Shown in pieces: positions 20,102 to 33,197 of a stretch of 64,000 nt of DNA (positions within the stretch are counted from its first letter, which is position 1; each line of letters opens with the position of its first letter). The notes under the pieces were generated by a model. The model saw only the letters and a list, made by a program, of their open reading frames with translations. It was not told the origin of the DNA and made no database searches. This DNA is from Capillidium heterosporum. Taxonomy: Eukaryota; Entomophthoromycota; Entomophthoromycetes; Entomophthorales; Capillidiaceae. The position numbers and the translations under genes are program-made. The stretch spans positions 1,860,001 to 1,924,000 of the forward strand of contig WBMQ01000002.1 of the NCBI GenBank assembly GCA_016630905.1. Direction: 5' to 3'.

Positions 20102-21940
20102 CTATGAATTCAACTTCTCCTTAGCGGCCTCTTCCTCATCCAAGTTGGGGATTTTGTCGATGATGCTCTTGACCTTAGGTTGAGGTGGTGGCGGCTTGAA
20201 CTTAGCTCCAGATCCCGAGCTACTCCCACTTCCACTACTTACGCTGTTACTTCTGGCCAAGAAGGCGGTGGCAGCAGCGTTGGCCTTACTAGCGCGTCGC
20301 AATACCTTTTTATTGCTGGACTTTTTGTCATCTGCCAATTCGGGACCACTCTCATCGGAACTGGAGTGGTGTTCGGGTTCAGTAGTAGTTGGGATTGCGA
20401 TGGGGACGTCGCTAGTGTTAGTAAGTGGAATTTCCGATTTAGGATCCAATTCCTGGGTAGTGGAGTTGAGTTCATTATCAGGTTGAACTTCAGGTACTTC
20501 AACTTCTGCTTCAACCTCATTAGGTGGAGTGGGGATCAAATCGGGTTTAGCGATGGAAGGTAGAACCGGGCCCAGGTTGTAACCGAAGGTGTCGTCATCC
20601 TCAGCATTAGCATCATCTTCAATCGAATCGCCGAGGTGTTTCTGGAAATTAGCTATGGGGTTGTCGTCGTCGTCGTTATCCTTCTCATCTTCGACGGTTG
20701 GTTGAATGGCATTTAAAGTGTCTCTTGAGATAAGAACTCCATCAACCTCGTTGAAATCACCAGTAGACTGGGGTTCACTGTGAGCATCCTCTTCACTACT
20801 CGACACCACCTTGGGTAAAGCTAGCTCTTCAGTATGGGTAGATTCTACTAGCGTCGGAGGTGGAGGTCAACCCCAAGATAGAAGCGGAATGGAGCTGGCT
20901 GCGGTAGTCCAAGTCCAACTTGATGGGGGCGGTAGGAGAGGTAGGGCTAGTAGGTCCTAGTTCGAACTTGGTGGATCCGTTACTGACGGTTGGTGAGCGG
21001 GAGGGAACTTCATCCTCAGTTTGGGTACCATTGGAACGTAGTGGTAAGGACCTCTGAGTTGGTGAGGATAAAGTCGAGCTTACACCACTATCGCGTCGCG
21101 CTATGGAACCGGGTTTGGGCTTTACAACTAGGACGGAGCAATCGCTGTTTTTCATCAAGTACTCTTCCAAACCACCGTAAACCGCCCTAAAAATTTTAAT
21201 TAACATTGAAGACAGTTTTTGGGATTACTTTTGAATACCAGAGATCAAGTTGGAAGATAGGACGATGAGTTCAGAGTTGATAGAGTGGCTGAGTTTAGTT
21301 ATGTTGGTCTTACTATCACCTTCGGCCATAACCACCTTCTGAGCAATAATCTACATCAACAGTCAGTAAACTAAACAATAAGATAACTTACATCCATTTC
21401 CACTAAACTCATACGTAAAATCTCCAATTCCTGTTCAACCCTCTCTAATTTCTATATAAACATCAATACATGGTTAGAATTCATTTTAACTTTTCAAAAT
21501 GTACCTTCTTGTGCTCAACCTCCACCGAAATCTCATCTAAAAATACAACCATAAGTAAAAGTACAACAAAAAAGGTTACCTTTAGCCAACTGCCACAATT
21601 TCTTAGCATCGACAATCTGATAATTCTCATCGGTACTTGCGTACAACAAAGTTACGTAATCTTTTCCAGGTTTAAAGATGTGCTCACAGGCCCTGTACAA
21701 CCGAATTAGAACCTTCAAAGCAAAAAATACTTACCATTGGAAGGAAGGCCCCGAAGATTGTAAACTATGGTACAAAAAGATAATTTTCCTACGTTTGGAT
21801 AATGGTAAACTAGTATAGTTGGCCTTCATGATGATGGAAGCTGAAATAGATTTTTGATGAGTCTGTCTCGAGTTTGAACTTTGTTGAGTGGTAGCTAGAG
21901 GGTCAACCACCGTGAAGGTCGTGTTGGTAACTTTACTCAT
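20102..21940 (-). CDS. Universal stress protein (UspA-fold) with long acidic tail, frame break in the tail
   Basis: Exons read on the minus strand: 21940-21735, 21692-21580, 21535-21504, 21451-21392, 21350-21229, then 21186 onward. They join in frame through introns of 42-52 nt. The product begins MSKVTNTTFTVVDPL, then the Usp fold: KIIFLYHSLQSSGPSFQWAC, FKPGKDYVTLLYAS, a Glu-rich helix, SKTNITKLSHSINSELIVLS, and the end strand NSDCSVLVVKPKPGS. A Ser/Pro/Thr-rich tail follows. The zero frame stops at TGA 20831-20829 (296 residues), while the +1 frame continues 20828-20102 with a typical acidic, Ser-rich low-complexity sequence ending IPNLDEEEAAKEKLNS. The break must lie in 20829-20872. The Usp part is complete, so a shorter 296-residue product may be real. 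Function in stress response is inferred from the family. Confidence 0.8.
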
Positions 21941-23435
21941 AGCGTTTACTTTATTGGTTGGTTATATGGGTTCGGTGGGTTCGTTTATTCAAAGGTTCGA
22001 GCTTTCTGAGTAAGGCAAACTTCAAATTTCAAAGTTCAAATGGAATCCGCTCTATTTATCCTTGAGTTTAAATTATTTTGAAAATGACCTTTATTTGGTA
22101 GAATCTTGTGCAGGAGATTTAATCAAAAGTTAATCCGGACAAGGTTGACTAATAAAGTTCTTTAAAACTTGGGGTAGGAGGCTTACCATTGGTAATGAGC
22201 TAGGCTAATTGCAGATTTTACTTTTTGGCAACCCCCTGCAGTTTGGCAGTTGGATTTGGCCATCCGAAACGCAAAAGACTCCGGTGTGGGTTCAAGTGCA
22301 TAGTTACGCTTCTTCATAATTACGCTATACTTGAGGCAAATATTTCCTGGGGACAAGAGTCAGTGGGATTAAGGTAAAAGTTTGATATGAAACGATGTTG
22401 CTATTTTTCTTATTTGCTTGGCCAAGAAACTTGGATCTAAAAATTGTCATTGGCTCTATCAGAAGCCAACTTTATTAAAAGCTTTGGTTTAGAATAGTGT
22501 TTTCAATGACTATATCATGTATACATGGCAAATATATATCTACATTTAGTATTGTATGCCATTTTGCTATACATAACGATTGGGTTTTCTGATTTTCAAG
22601 ACTGTAGATTGATAATTTGGACTTTAGCACAGCAATCCTTAACCTCGTAGAAGCTAAACAATTCTATATAGGCCATTGACATCTATTGTTATGTTTACTT
22701 ATAGTATTGGATAGTACTGTTCTAGTTTGATAAGAAAGTAAGCAAAACATTTGTTTAGTATTATTAAAATAAGAGCTGAAATGGTGCAGCAAATCTTATG
22801 TATACAATACATGTGCATTATGACCTGTTAATCCTGAACAACACAGTTCCTTAGAACTATGAACTTTGATCAATGCCATATTTGAACTGATAAAAATCTA
22901 GAACCTGAACAATTGCCACCTAATTGCTGGTTCAAAGCCTGTTGCTGTATCTGTATCCTCTCTACACTAATAACAGCATTTACTCGGAATGCATGCCAGC
23001 TTATACTTAAGCCAAAACAGGTGTTCTCGGTCTATCGGAAGCACCACATTTCCCGAATTGGAGCTTGTCGTTATGATCTTTGTAAAGCTAAAACCATTAA
23101 ACCACTTTGCTATGCAAGGTGATTTACCCAAAGGCTTTGAGGCTTTGATAAAATTTATTAATTCGGCCACCAGTGGCAGCATGGCTGTTGTTTGGCTCAA
23201 TTACTTTATCCAGATCGACCTGTCAAGGTGCTTTAAGTCTAAAATTGCGTTTAGCTTCCCTTCCAATTAATTTTGTAAAGGGTTAATTGAAGGATTCCTT
23301 ATTATACCAAAAGCTGGAACATTCCATTACCAGTTTTATCAGCACTGCCTTTAGGTCAAAGAACTGTAGATAACCAATCTTAATTAATAGCAGCATTGAA
23401 CTTTACAAACCACAACGTATTAGGATAGCGTGAGC
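21941..23435. other. Intergenic region between divergent USP and MAP3K genes
   Basis: About 1.5 kb with the two divergent promoters. Overlapping open frames at 22913-23270 on both strands show no domain, no codon bias and no splice-compatible link to the MAP3K. I treat it as non-coding. Confidence 0.55.
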
Positions 23436-26400
23436 ATGGAGAACACAAGCCTACCGATTAACCCAGTCCATAACATCGGCCCCAACACTCGCCGACTGGC
23501 CCAACCTAGCCCATTACAGATCAACTTCACAAATCGAATGCCACTAACGCCAACTTCAGCCTCTCCATCAAGTCAGCCCGGGAGCTCTAGTCCATATTCA
23601 ACCTCCAGCAATCAGGTAGATGCCAGTGGAGGGAGTGGGAAATCAAGACGTTTCAGCTCAAGTTCTGGGGCCAACCGTGACGCTTTGCTGACTTTATCCA
23701 ACAGCAACGGTGAGTTTCAGTACAACACCTTAGGGACAACTCCAACCTCAGCCAACTCTGAAAGTGCGCTTCACAGCATCAACCAAACCTCGAGCAACAG
23801 CACTCTAGTCAGCCGGAATGAGGAGATAAATAGCTTGAGGAAAGGCAGCTTGCCACCCAACTTCCAGCAAAGCAACTTCAATTACAAAGATACTAGGATG
23901 CATAGTTTCAACCAGTTGCCGATAACAAGTTGGAGCATTAAGGATGTTGGGAACTGGCTTAAATGCTACAGTAGCCTTGAAAGTAACTTTGGCACAAACC
24001 CAGACCTAAGCTTTTTGGCGCCCATATTTAAAGGTAATGGATACTATGGATTTATAATTAAATTTTGAGTTTAGAACATGAGGTAACTGGTGAGGTTTTG
24101 CTTGAATTAGACCACTATCTACTCAAGCAGATGGGGGTATCAACAGTAGGAACCCGTGTTAGAGTGCTAACTGCAGTCAAAGGTTTAAGACGAAAGCACA
24201 TGGTTGGATTTAGGGAAGAAGCATCTACAAAGGTAAACCTATAGCCAATAAGGGTTGATATTAAAGTGATTTAGGACTACAACAGTATAGGAAACCCACC
24301 AATACGACGCCCTCAGCAACCAAACTATACTCCAGAACACATAACTCGGCTGGTAAAGGCCACTAACGCGGCGCCTTCGTTGGAAATTGAACCTAACTCG
24401 CCCGAATCAACTCAGTTCACTTATCGCTACCAAATTGCAGGTGCTAACACCGCTACAAGTGGCAATGAGACACCGAGACTTAGATCCGGTTCCCAATCAA
24501 CCAACAAATACGATTTCAACAAACCAATCCAAAAACCCAATTCGCCAACTCATACTAAGACGGATATCATGTCACTGGACATGGTACAGCGACGTTGCGT
24601 AAAAGTAGCTGGTGAAGGTGGTCAGTCCAGTGTCGTTGATCTACAAAATGCGCTACACAGCCCTGAAGCGATCTTGGCCAAAGTGCTAGCCAAGTTTTCG
24701 TTGCCAGGTCCACCAGAAGATTATGCTATATTTATTGGCAGCGGGGAATCAAGTAAGTCTTATAAAACTGCATCACAATCCCATTTACTAACTACTTTAT
24801 TTACATTTAGCTCGAATCCTGTCGGATGCCGAGTTGATGGAGATCTGCAACAGCGCCAACCATCCTAGCAAGGACAAATTCATTCTCCGCAAGCGCTACA
24901 GCCCAATGTCACTCAAGGAGCTTCAGCAGCAGCGACTGCGACGCCACGCCGAGCGTAAGCAAGAACGACTGCGGGCACCCCCTATGCCGGTCATCCACGA
25001 GCCGTCCGTATCCGCTGGTGTCGAGGTACCGGTTCCCCGACCTGTTGAACCGGAGGTCGATGTCAGGGCGAGTACGCCTCTAGCCCATCGCCAATCCAAG
25101 GTCTTTTCTAGACGACCACCATCCCAGATGATCTCCAACAACTTGTCTAGATACTTCAACCTGCAGGAGTCACCCCGACTTTCAACCAACAAGATCTTGG
25201 TACCTAGAAACAGCATGATAAAGTCTCCACTGGCCTCGGCCTACGTACCTAGAGTACAGCGTGGTCAAAGTCAATTGAATCCGAAAACCCAACCGTTCGA
25301 AACGGCTCAAATCAAGCCCAACAAAGAGAATGTAGAGGCTACTATAGAAGTCAAATCTCAAAGCAGTTCACCTCTCTCATCAACAACTACAACGCCACCC
25401 ACCTCTGCCAAAGTTGAAATCAAGTCGGAAGTCGAACCAACTTTACCACCCCAAATCCAACCAGAATCTCAGCTTCAGCCAAGCCAAGACTCTGAAGAGA
25501 AGAAGGATCTTTGGGCCAGCATCCAAGTCGACGGGTGGATCCAAGGTGCATTAATCGGAGCCGGGTCCTTCGGCAACGTCTATTTAGGTCTCTTGGCCAA
25601 CACTGAAACAGTAGTGGCGGTCAAACAGGTCGAATTACCCAAATCCATGGAGATGCGCGCCACCAACCAACAAGTAGCCTCATTAGAACGAGAGATCGAT
25701 CTCATGAAAGAGCTGCACCACCCCAACATTGTTCAATATTTGGGTTCCGATTCGACACCTACTCATCTCAACATCTTTTTGGAGTATGTATCTGGGGGAT
25801 CAGTTGCAGCACGCCTAGCTGAACGTGGACCCTTCAGCGAGCAAAGGGTCAGCTACTATTGCGACCAGATTGTAAACGGACTAGTCTACCTGCATTCCCA
25901 TAACATCATCCATCGTGACATTAAGGGTGGTAACATTCTAGTGGACGACCAAGACGTCATCAAGATCACCGATTTTGGTGTCAGCAAGAAGGTCGAGGAC
26001 CACCATCTGTCCATTATGCTGCCTAAGACGGCCGACCGTAGCCAAAGAGTTTCGTTGCAAGGCTCGGTATTCTGGATGGCCCCTGAGGTGGTCAAGCAGA
26101 CTCACTACACCCGTAAGGCAGATATATGGAGCTTAGGTTGTCTCGTGGTGGAGATGTTGACGGGACATCATCCATTCAAAGATTTGAACCAGATGCAGGC
26201 AATGTTTAAGATTGGCATGAAGGCAAGACCTGAGTTGCCGCAGGGTTTAAGTGAGAACGCCGATGACTTTTTGAAGTTGACATTGCAGCCCGACCATGCG
26301 CTAAGACCTACGAGTAATGTTTTGGCTGACCATCCGTTTTTGAGCAAGGACCCACCACCTAGTTCGGAGGATGAGGAAGAAGATGAAGAAGAGGAAACTG

Positions 26401-26462
26401 AGGGAGAGGGTGATATGGAGCAGGATGAGGATGCGGAATCTTTATTGGATAGCTACATCTAA
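23436..26462 (+). CDS. STE11: STE11-type MAP kinase kinase kinase (SAM, RA, kinase)
   Basis: Four exons (23436-24033, 24075-24232, 24275-24752, 24811-26462) give 961 residues in frame. The ATG at 23436 is used; the frame extends to a GTG only six bases earlier. Ser/Asn-rich N-terminus; SAM domain at about 165-250 (ITSWSIKDVGNWLKCYSSLE, then VLLELDHYLLKQMGV); Ras-association-like domain at about 350-440 (VQRRCVKVAGEGG to DKFILRKRY); Pro/Ser-rich linker; kinase domain at about 650-925 with GAGSFGNVYLG, VAVKQVEL, HRDIKGGNILV, DFGVSK, and a MAPE activation-loop end. A very acidic tail closes the protein. This is the Ste11/Byr2 layout: the SAM domain pairs with a Ste50-like adaptor, and the kinase feeds pheromone, filamentation and HOG MAPK cascades by phosphorylating a MAP2K. 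The acidic tail is not a standard part. Confidence 0.93.
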
Positions 26463-27444
26463 GAAACGTAATAGAAGTTGAAAGTGGTTGGTGATAGCGG
26501 TATACTCTGAAAAACACGGTGATGTTTAGGGTTTGGATAATCCCATCCAGTTGTAAGTAAAAGTCAACTTTGAAAATTTTTGATAAGTGCAACTGAAGTT
26601 AGAATTTCGAATTGGATAGACTCCTAAGCTTATTCTTATAAAGATTCAATTTGATGGTATTTAATGTTCCATCCAGCTTCTTCAGTTTTTCCAGCAAAAG
26701 CTCAAAGCATCTTTTCAAAGTTTGTATAGGATATAGGAAATTTGGGTTAGAATTGTAACTGTAACTGAATTTAGTCTGCAAGTGTATAAAGTGATGTAAG
26801 TTTTGAATATATACGGCCCTGTCTCTTTTACATAGTCTGATTTCTCCAAGCAATAGAATAGAATTTGAACCTTATGTGGTACAAAAGTAGCAATTAATTA
26901 ACTGCTACATCCCAAATTATTTGCCAATTTGTTCTTTAGTTATTGGAGTGGCCCTGTAAAATCCAATACTTTGATGCACTTAATTTGAGACAGAGTAATT
27001 TAGATTGTCTACCAATTTCCATAGAAACTGAATCAAAATCCAATTCGTGTGATGAAAACAGTCGATAAATTTACTCCGGTGCACCAAAAGCATCCTAAAT
27101 TTCTCCATTCCAAATTGCTTTTCTTGGAAGATAGTTGAACGCCCTCAAGATATACCTAAACTTTTCTATTCTCTCATACCAAAGCAACATCTTCCACCTA
27201 AACTTATTTAGTTTCCTACAAGCAGATTTTCAGGTCCAAGCGGCTACGCAGTATTATACCGGCTATAAGGTAATTATATATATTGACTTGTATTCAATAG
27301 CCTAACGTACATGTAGAAACCCATCTCCTTAATTTTACGAACATTTAAATAAGTTTACCTAGTAACCTTAAAAGTAATTAATACCAACTAATTGACACAA
27401 GTAAAGTAATTTTCTATTTATGATGCTGTATTAAACTACCTTAG
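26463..27444. other. Intergenic region between the MAP3K and the NUM1-like gene
   Basis: About 1 kb, AT-rich; tandem arrangement, so it holds the MAP3K 3' end and the NUM1-like promoter. The minus-strand frames here (26359-26592, 26599-26853) show no motif. Nothing else recognised. Confidence 0.55.
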
Positions 27445-30400
27445 ATGCCGCCTAAAACCAAAAAAAAGGGCCAGAAACGAGCAGGCTCTATTTCAATGGA
27501 CAAGCGTTTCTCATTATCGGACGCAAAAGATTTCAATTCAAGCGGAATACTACTTCCTGAAGACGTTGAGAACTTGAAAGACGATTTACAGATGCGAAGT
27601 AGGTCAATGAGTGAAAGTTCGCCCGAGGTTATAAAGCAATTCCGTGAAAAGAATAAGCAGAGAGCGGGACTAGACAGTGCCTTGATGGACCAATCTGCAA
27701 AGAAGCCGGATGCAATTAAATCAGCCGATACCTCGCCGAAATCACCCCTTCACAACCAGCTTCATAAAGCTTCCAATCATGTCAGACGCCGTAGCTCATC
27801 ATTTGGAGCTGGAAAAGACGACCCTTCGCCCCCAGGTACCCAATCAAAAAAGCTCCCGACTAGTAAAAACATTATTCAAACCGATAACACCATCGACTCG
27901 GACGGTTCAGAAGATCTCGATGAGCTTTCCATTCCAACAGGTAGGCCAAGAAATCAATCACATCGCGACTCTCCAATGGAACCATCCAAGACCGAGAGCT
28001 TCACCCTTAATCCCTCTCTCATAGATAATAAAATTGGCGCCAACATCATCAACACGAACCACAACCTAAAGATGGAGTTGAGCGACAAGCAAAAAAGAAT
28101 AGATAAATTAGAAGCAGAGCTCAAGGAATTCAGCGACTATGGGGTTATCAACGAAATCAAGAGGCTCAAGCTGATGTTACAGGAATCCATCTCCGACTCG
28201 GACTTTCCTTTAAACCACTCATCATCCTTTTCCAAAGGCCCCAACCGAGCCTCCTACAAGAACATGGCTAGAGCGATATCGCCAAATACGTTTGCTATGC
28301 CCAGTCCCAGCGAAAACAGATTCCGTTCACCAACCCCAGTTTCAGAGTACGGAATTCCCAGCATCAAATCAGGAATCGCGGCTACCAACGAAGAATTGAA
28401 GTACGTCTTTGAGATAGGTGAAGTCTTGGTAAAAGAGCTCGCTAGCTTGAAGAAGAAGGCTGGCGAAAATTTAGATCTCAAGGGGCAGCTCAGCATGAAG
28501 ATCCAGGCACTCGAAAGAGACAATGTCCAGCAAAAAAAGACTATAGATGACTTGACCAAGAGTATGGACATGTACCACAACACTCAGAACGAACTGGAGG
28601 AGTACAAGAGGCGCAACGCTAAGCTCGAGGACCGGCTCAAAATAAGCACCAAAAACGAGGCCGAACTGAACAAGAAGGATAAGGAGAACGTTGAGCAGTT
28701 CGAGAGGATCATCAACGATCTGCAACTCTCCAAGCAAAGCAACGAGGAGATCAAGTACAACTCCGACAACAAGATCCAATCCATGCAGAAGACGATAAAC
28801 AACCAGATCGTCGCCAACAAGACATTGAGCAGCAAGGTTCAGTCGCTTGAAAAGGAGATCGAAGATTTGAAGTCAAGTCAACGAAAGGCTGCCGAAGTCA
28901 TCCAAGAGCCCTTCTTGAACGAAGCAAGCATTGTCGAAAGTAAAGAGTCTCTCAAACTGTACAGCTCCTCTCATGAAGACCGCAACTCGCGCTTCGTATA
29001 CGATCAGTCTTTACCAAGCCTTGACCACAATTCAGAAAATCTGGTGGAGGCCAATAAGGCATTGATGAAGACCTGCAACCGATTCAAAACCGACTTGAAG
29101 AAGCTGAAAAGAGATAATTTGGAACAGCGTAAGGCACTAGACAAGTACAAATCCAGGATCCTTCAACTGGAAAAGTACCTACCCGAGAAGGACCTAGTCA
29201 ACATTAACGACGACGACGACTGGGACGGCTCGATGTTCCTACACATTTCCAACGAAGTGGAAGCACATAGCGGAGACTCTGATTCGAATGAAGAGGATCA
29301 TGACACCTCACTAATTTCTTCTACATCTCATAACGCTTCTATTGAGATACCTGAAAGCCTACCTACCTACCTATACTCGACCGATACAGGCGCTGCCCCG
29401 ATCTCCATAACTTCAAGTAAGCGTACCAAAGGGCCTTTATCCCACATGAACTCCAGCCTGAAAGGTTCTGAATCTCTGAGTGATCATCGAATCTCTGAAA
29501 TTCAAGGCAGTTTCAATTCCCATCTAGAACAAGAGAGTTCTTTCAACAAAGCTTCAGGTAAAATTACTTTCAAATACCCTAGACAAATCTAATTCTTGTA
29601 GAATATCTAACTAGTGACGAAGAAGGCGCACTAACTGGATTTTCAATGGCAGCCGCTCTTGGTGGATTAGGAGACGAAGACGCTGATAAGGACGTCGACA
29701 ATGACAAGGAGAGTATCGCAGAAGTCAACGACAAACGGGATATCGTGCCACCCATCATTGAACTGAAAGATCTATCGGTCAAAGATCTGGAAAAGATCGT
29801 CAGGTTCGCCACCCTCCAATCCTTGAAACTGGCAGGCTCCGTCTTTAACACTAGGGTCTCCCAACACCAAACACTCAATGGTCCCATTACCGAGTCTGAA
29901 AGCCTACTTAAAACTGCCTTAGAGCAGCTGAAGGCTGATGGGATCGCCAATGCGGTAGTCCAAGATATTCGTGGTGGAAGAGCTACAAAAGCGCTCAACG
30001 CAAAACTAGTATCCCAAGAGTTTATTGAATCATTGGAGCAGATCAGCGCCAGGCAACTCCTTGTAAAGATTCGGGAACTTGAGAAATTGGGAATATCCAT
30101 TTCTGGTAATACTGAGGTTAAGGAAGCTTTGGAAAGTGAAGCTGATGCTGAGCAAGCTATCGTACTATCTGACGAACTAGCTGAACATGAAGAAACAGCA
30201 ATTGGGCAATCCGCTATAGGTACATTTTATTTTTCAAGTAGTGCTGATAATCTTGAAATAGAACCCAAGTCGGATGAAACTGCAGATAATTCCGCACCAG
30301 AAGAACGTAGCGCCACTCGCCTATCTTCAGATACACCTACAAAGCTGGTAGTATCTACTCACGATAACACAGAGACTACTGAAAACTTGGGACGTGAAGT

Positions 30401-33197
30401 AGGTACTGAACAAGCTGAAGTATCACCTGACGAAATAATCGAGCAATACGCTACAGGTACGTTTAGTTTTTCAAATTCCGTTGACATTTTTAAATAGAAC
30501 CCGAACTCGATAAAACTGTAGATGATTCCGCACTAGAAGAACGTACTACCACTCATATACCTTTGGAAGCATCTAAGAGTTCCATTTTTGTTGAAGCCAA
30601 CATTGAGGTTTGTTTAATAATTTATCATTTATTGACTTTTATAGGAGGTTTCTGAGCAAATCGATGTTACAACTACTTCAGTTCAAGAATCTGAGGTTGG
30701 CAGAGTTAACTCCTCAGTTCAAAAGGATACCTCCAGCCCAGTCAAGAAAGAAGGCAAGCAAATTGATTCCAGCTTGGACCAGGAGCTTACCAAGGGAGCT
30801 GTAATTCAAAGGGCTCAGCCAACTGTAATCTCTCGTGTAGCGTCGATTATGAAATCTCAATCATCCAAGTCCAACGGAGTCCAACCAAGAGCCTCCCCTC
30901 CATCTTCCTTAAAGCGATCCGAATCCGAACCTTCTAGCGTTACAAATGCCATTGTTGTTGGTAAAAATACTCGCTCCGTGCATGTACAGCCCAGCAGCAC
31001 CGATATATCCGATCCAAGCACCTCTCAAGACATCGAGTTCAGATACGATGCTACCCTTCCATTAACTGAAGTAATTGTCGACTTTATCTCTGCTTGTAAA
31101 TCCCAGGAAATATCCGCTGGCGATAGAGAGCTCTTATTAAAGGTCGAAAGAGCTATTACCAGTCAAAAATTGCTTTCTGATGAGCCTATGGATGCTCTAT
31201 CCGAAGAAAAATTACCAACTACAGACAATAAGGTTACTTCTAAGGATCTCCCTGAGAGCTCAAGCGCCCAACATGATGAAGCTTCGGCTAAATCTGATTT
31301 ACCAAGGAAAGACGTGAAGGATAAGGCTGTAGACGATGATTCAGCCAAGGACGTTGCTGACAGCCGTTTACTTAACACCAATATTTCAACCCATAAAGAG
31401 CTTGGCTTACAAGAAATCAGTACGCCAGCTCAGTTCAGAGATGTCGTCGCTGGACCCTCCAATCTCTTTACGCCAGATATCCGACCCCTTCCTGAGCAAG
31501 TTCCTTTACCCTATGTCATTTCTCCCGCTGTTCCTTCCCAACAGATTAGCGGAGTTAAAGTTCATGGCACTGATTCGCTTACTATGAAGCCTATACCAGC
31601 CCAACTTGAAGCTGTCTCGACTAACAACTATGCATCCATCAGAAGCCAAGGTGTATATCCTGAAGGTTTGGGCATCATCAGGGAAGGTATTGAAGGCACA
31701 TCAACCCGACCAACCGCACCAGTTCGAGTCAATAGTCTCTCCAAAAAGCACGTTCAATTCAGTCCGACTGTCGACAAGTTTGTCTCAAACGATCCAAGTT
31801 TAGAAGCTCTAAAAGCTACCGAGTACTTGACTCACACGATCAACGAAGGATACCAAACCTCGGACTCGGAGCGAAAGCAGTTAAACATTCTCCTTTCCCA
31901 AGTACAGAACATTATCGTCTCACGTGCGCGCACCAATTCCACCTACGAATCCAACGATGTAGTAAGCAAGCCTTCTGGGCTGAACATCACTTCTCTGGAA
32001 GATAAACCTCTAGCTCTTACTGAGAACTCTTCTGATGCCCCCGATGCCGATACCTATACTTTGGACAGCATCTTGACAGGCACCAAGGAAGCCGGTCAGA
32101 ATTTACAGGAGGTTGTCAGCAAAAACTCCAACCTTGAGAGCACAAGGGATATTACACCCCAGCCTACCCATCACATCGAGAAGATGGATTCGGTCGTAAT
32201 GCTGTCGTCTCAATCCGAAGGTGTAAAGCCTACTTTGGACAAAACCGACTCCAACCTGCAACATCTTTCTGCCCTTTACGACCAGACCTCCATCGAGATG
32301 AGCAACATGCCGACCTACCATTCCGAACCGGCCCCTGGCACCAACCCTCAGCAAATCGTCAATAACATCTACACCACACAAACCGTGTACCTGTCGCATC
32401 CCCCCTCTATGAAGCATGAAGGCAGTACTTCACCCATGTCGTCTTTCAACCAACCCCTAGTTACCGACGACGCCGTTGTCATCGGTGTGACACAGGCTAT
32501 GACCGGCGAGTATCTGCACAAGTTCATTCGCGGATCCACCTTCAGCTCCGACTCGGTACACAATAGGTTCTTCTGGCTCAATCCCTACACACGTGTTTTG
32601 GCCTGGGCTGACAAGGAGCCGGCCTCCGGTCTATCCAAGAAGAAGATTCGTCAAGTATACATTGTTCGTGCCAAAGTCGTTACGGAATACTACCAGTGTG
32701 AAGGTATGGAACCTACCTTGACCAAGGCCATCGAGATTGAGACCAACACCAAGATCTTGAGGATCAAGGCGAATTCTCTAGTACGACATGAGATCTGGTG
32801 GACTGCTATCAACTATGTGCAACAGCATATCACCGATAAAGACGCCCAGTCGGCTGCTGAGAACCAGTGGGTCTTGCAAAAAGACAAATCTCCCTACACT
32901 AACGCCAATGACGATGGTGAAGAAGCTTCCTACCCCCACAACTCCAAATACGCCACCGGATCGGGCTCATCAGCTCGAGATTCTATCAGTAACTATATGA
33001 AAAAGGTTCGATCCTTCTCCAAGAGTCCGTTTGCAGGTACTTCGTCAACTAATTTGTCGAGAAGTGCTAGTCGGTCTCATGGAAGGAAGGAATCTATCTC
33101 ATCCCAGGTGACTAATAATACTGAGACATCGAGATCAGGAGCTCATTCACCGATTCCTGCGAATGCTTTCGTACCGGGGAAGTATGGGAACAATTAG
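27445..33197 (+). CDS. NUM1/ApsA/Mcp5-type cortical anchor protein (coiled coils plus C-terminal PH domain)
   Basis: Exons 27445-29557, 29602-30219, 30262-30456, 30498-30607 and 30645-33197 give 1862 residues in frame. A Ser/Lys-rich N-terminus is followed by coiled coils at about 210-250 and 330-480 and again near 550 (for example KQKRIDKLEAELKEF). A central disordered part contains the 79-codon internal duplication. A PH domain at about 1615-1740 (GEYLHKFIRGS, NRFFWLNPYTRVLAWADKEP, EIWWTAINYVQQHI) matches the Mcp5-type PH of Num1, ApsA and S. pombe Mcp5. These proteins sit at the cell cortex, bind phosphoinositides by the PH domain, and anchor dynein or mitochondria, so this one probably acts in nuclear positioning. 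It ends with a Ser-rich tail. The 42-nt third intron (30220-30261) is free of stops and a multiple of three, so it may be retained. Confidence 0.9.
30030..30560 (+). repeat. Internal tandem duplication containing an exon-intron-exon unit (about 237 bp)
   Basis: Within the NUM1-like gene the unit around intron 30220-30261 recurs around intron 30457-30497. Shared parts are EQAIVLSDELAEHEETAIGQ / EQAEVSPDEIIEQYATG before the intron, introns of 42 and 41 nt with the same GTAC-TTT-GTTTTTCAA start and AAATAG end, and then EPKSDETADNSAPEERSATR / EPELDKTVDDSALEERTTTH after it. The spacing of the two donors is 237 bp (79 codons). The intron itself was duplicated with the exon. Confidence 0.85.

Noticed and set aside
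22913-23270. Overlapping frames on both strands upstream of the MAP3K
   Set aside because: No domain, no codon bias, and no splice path to the MAP3K; likely promoter DNA.
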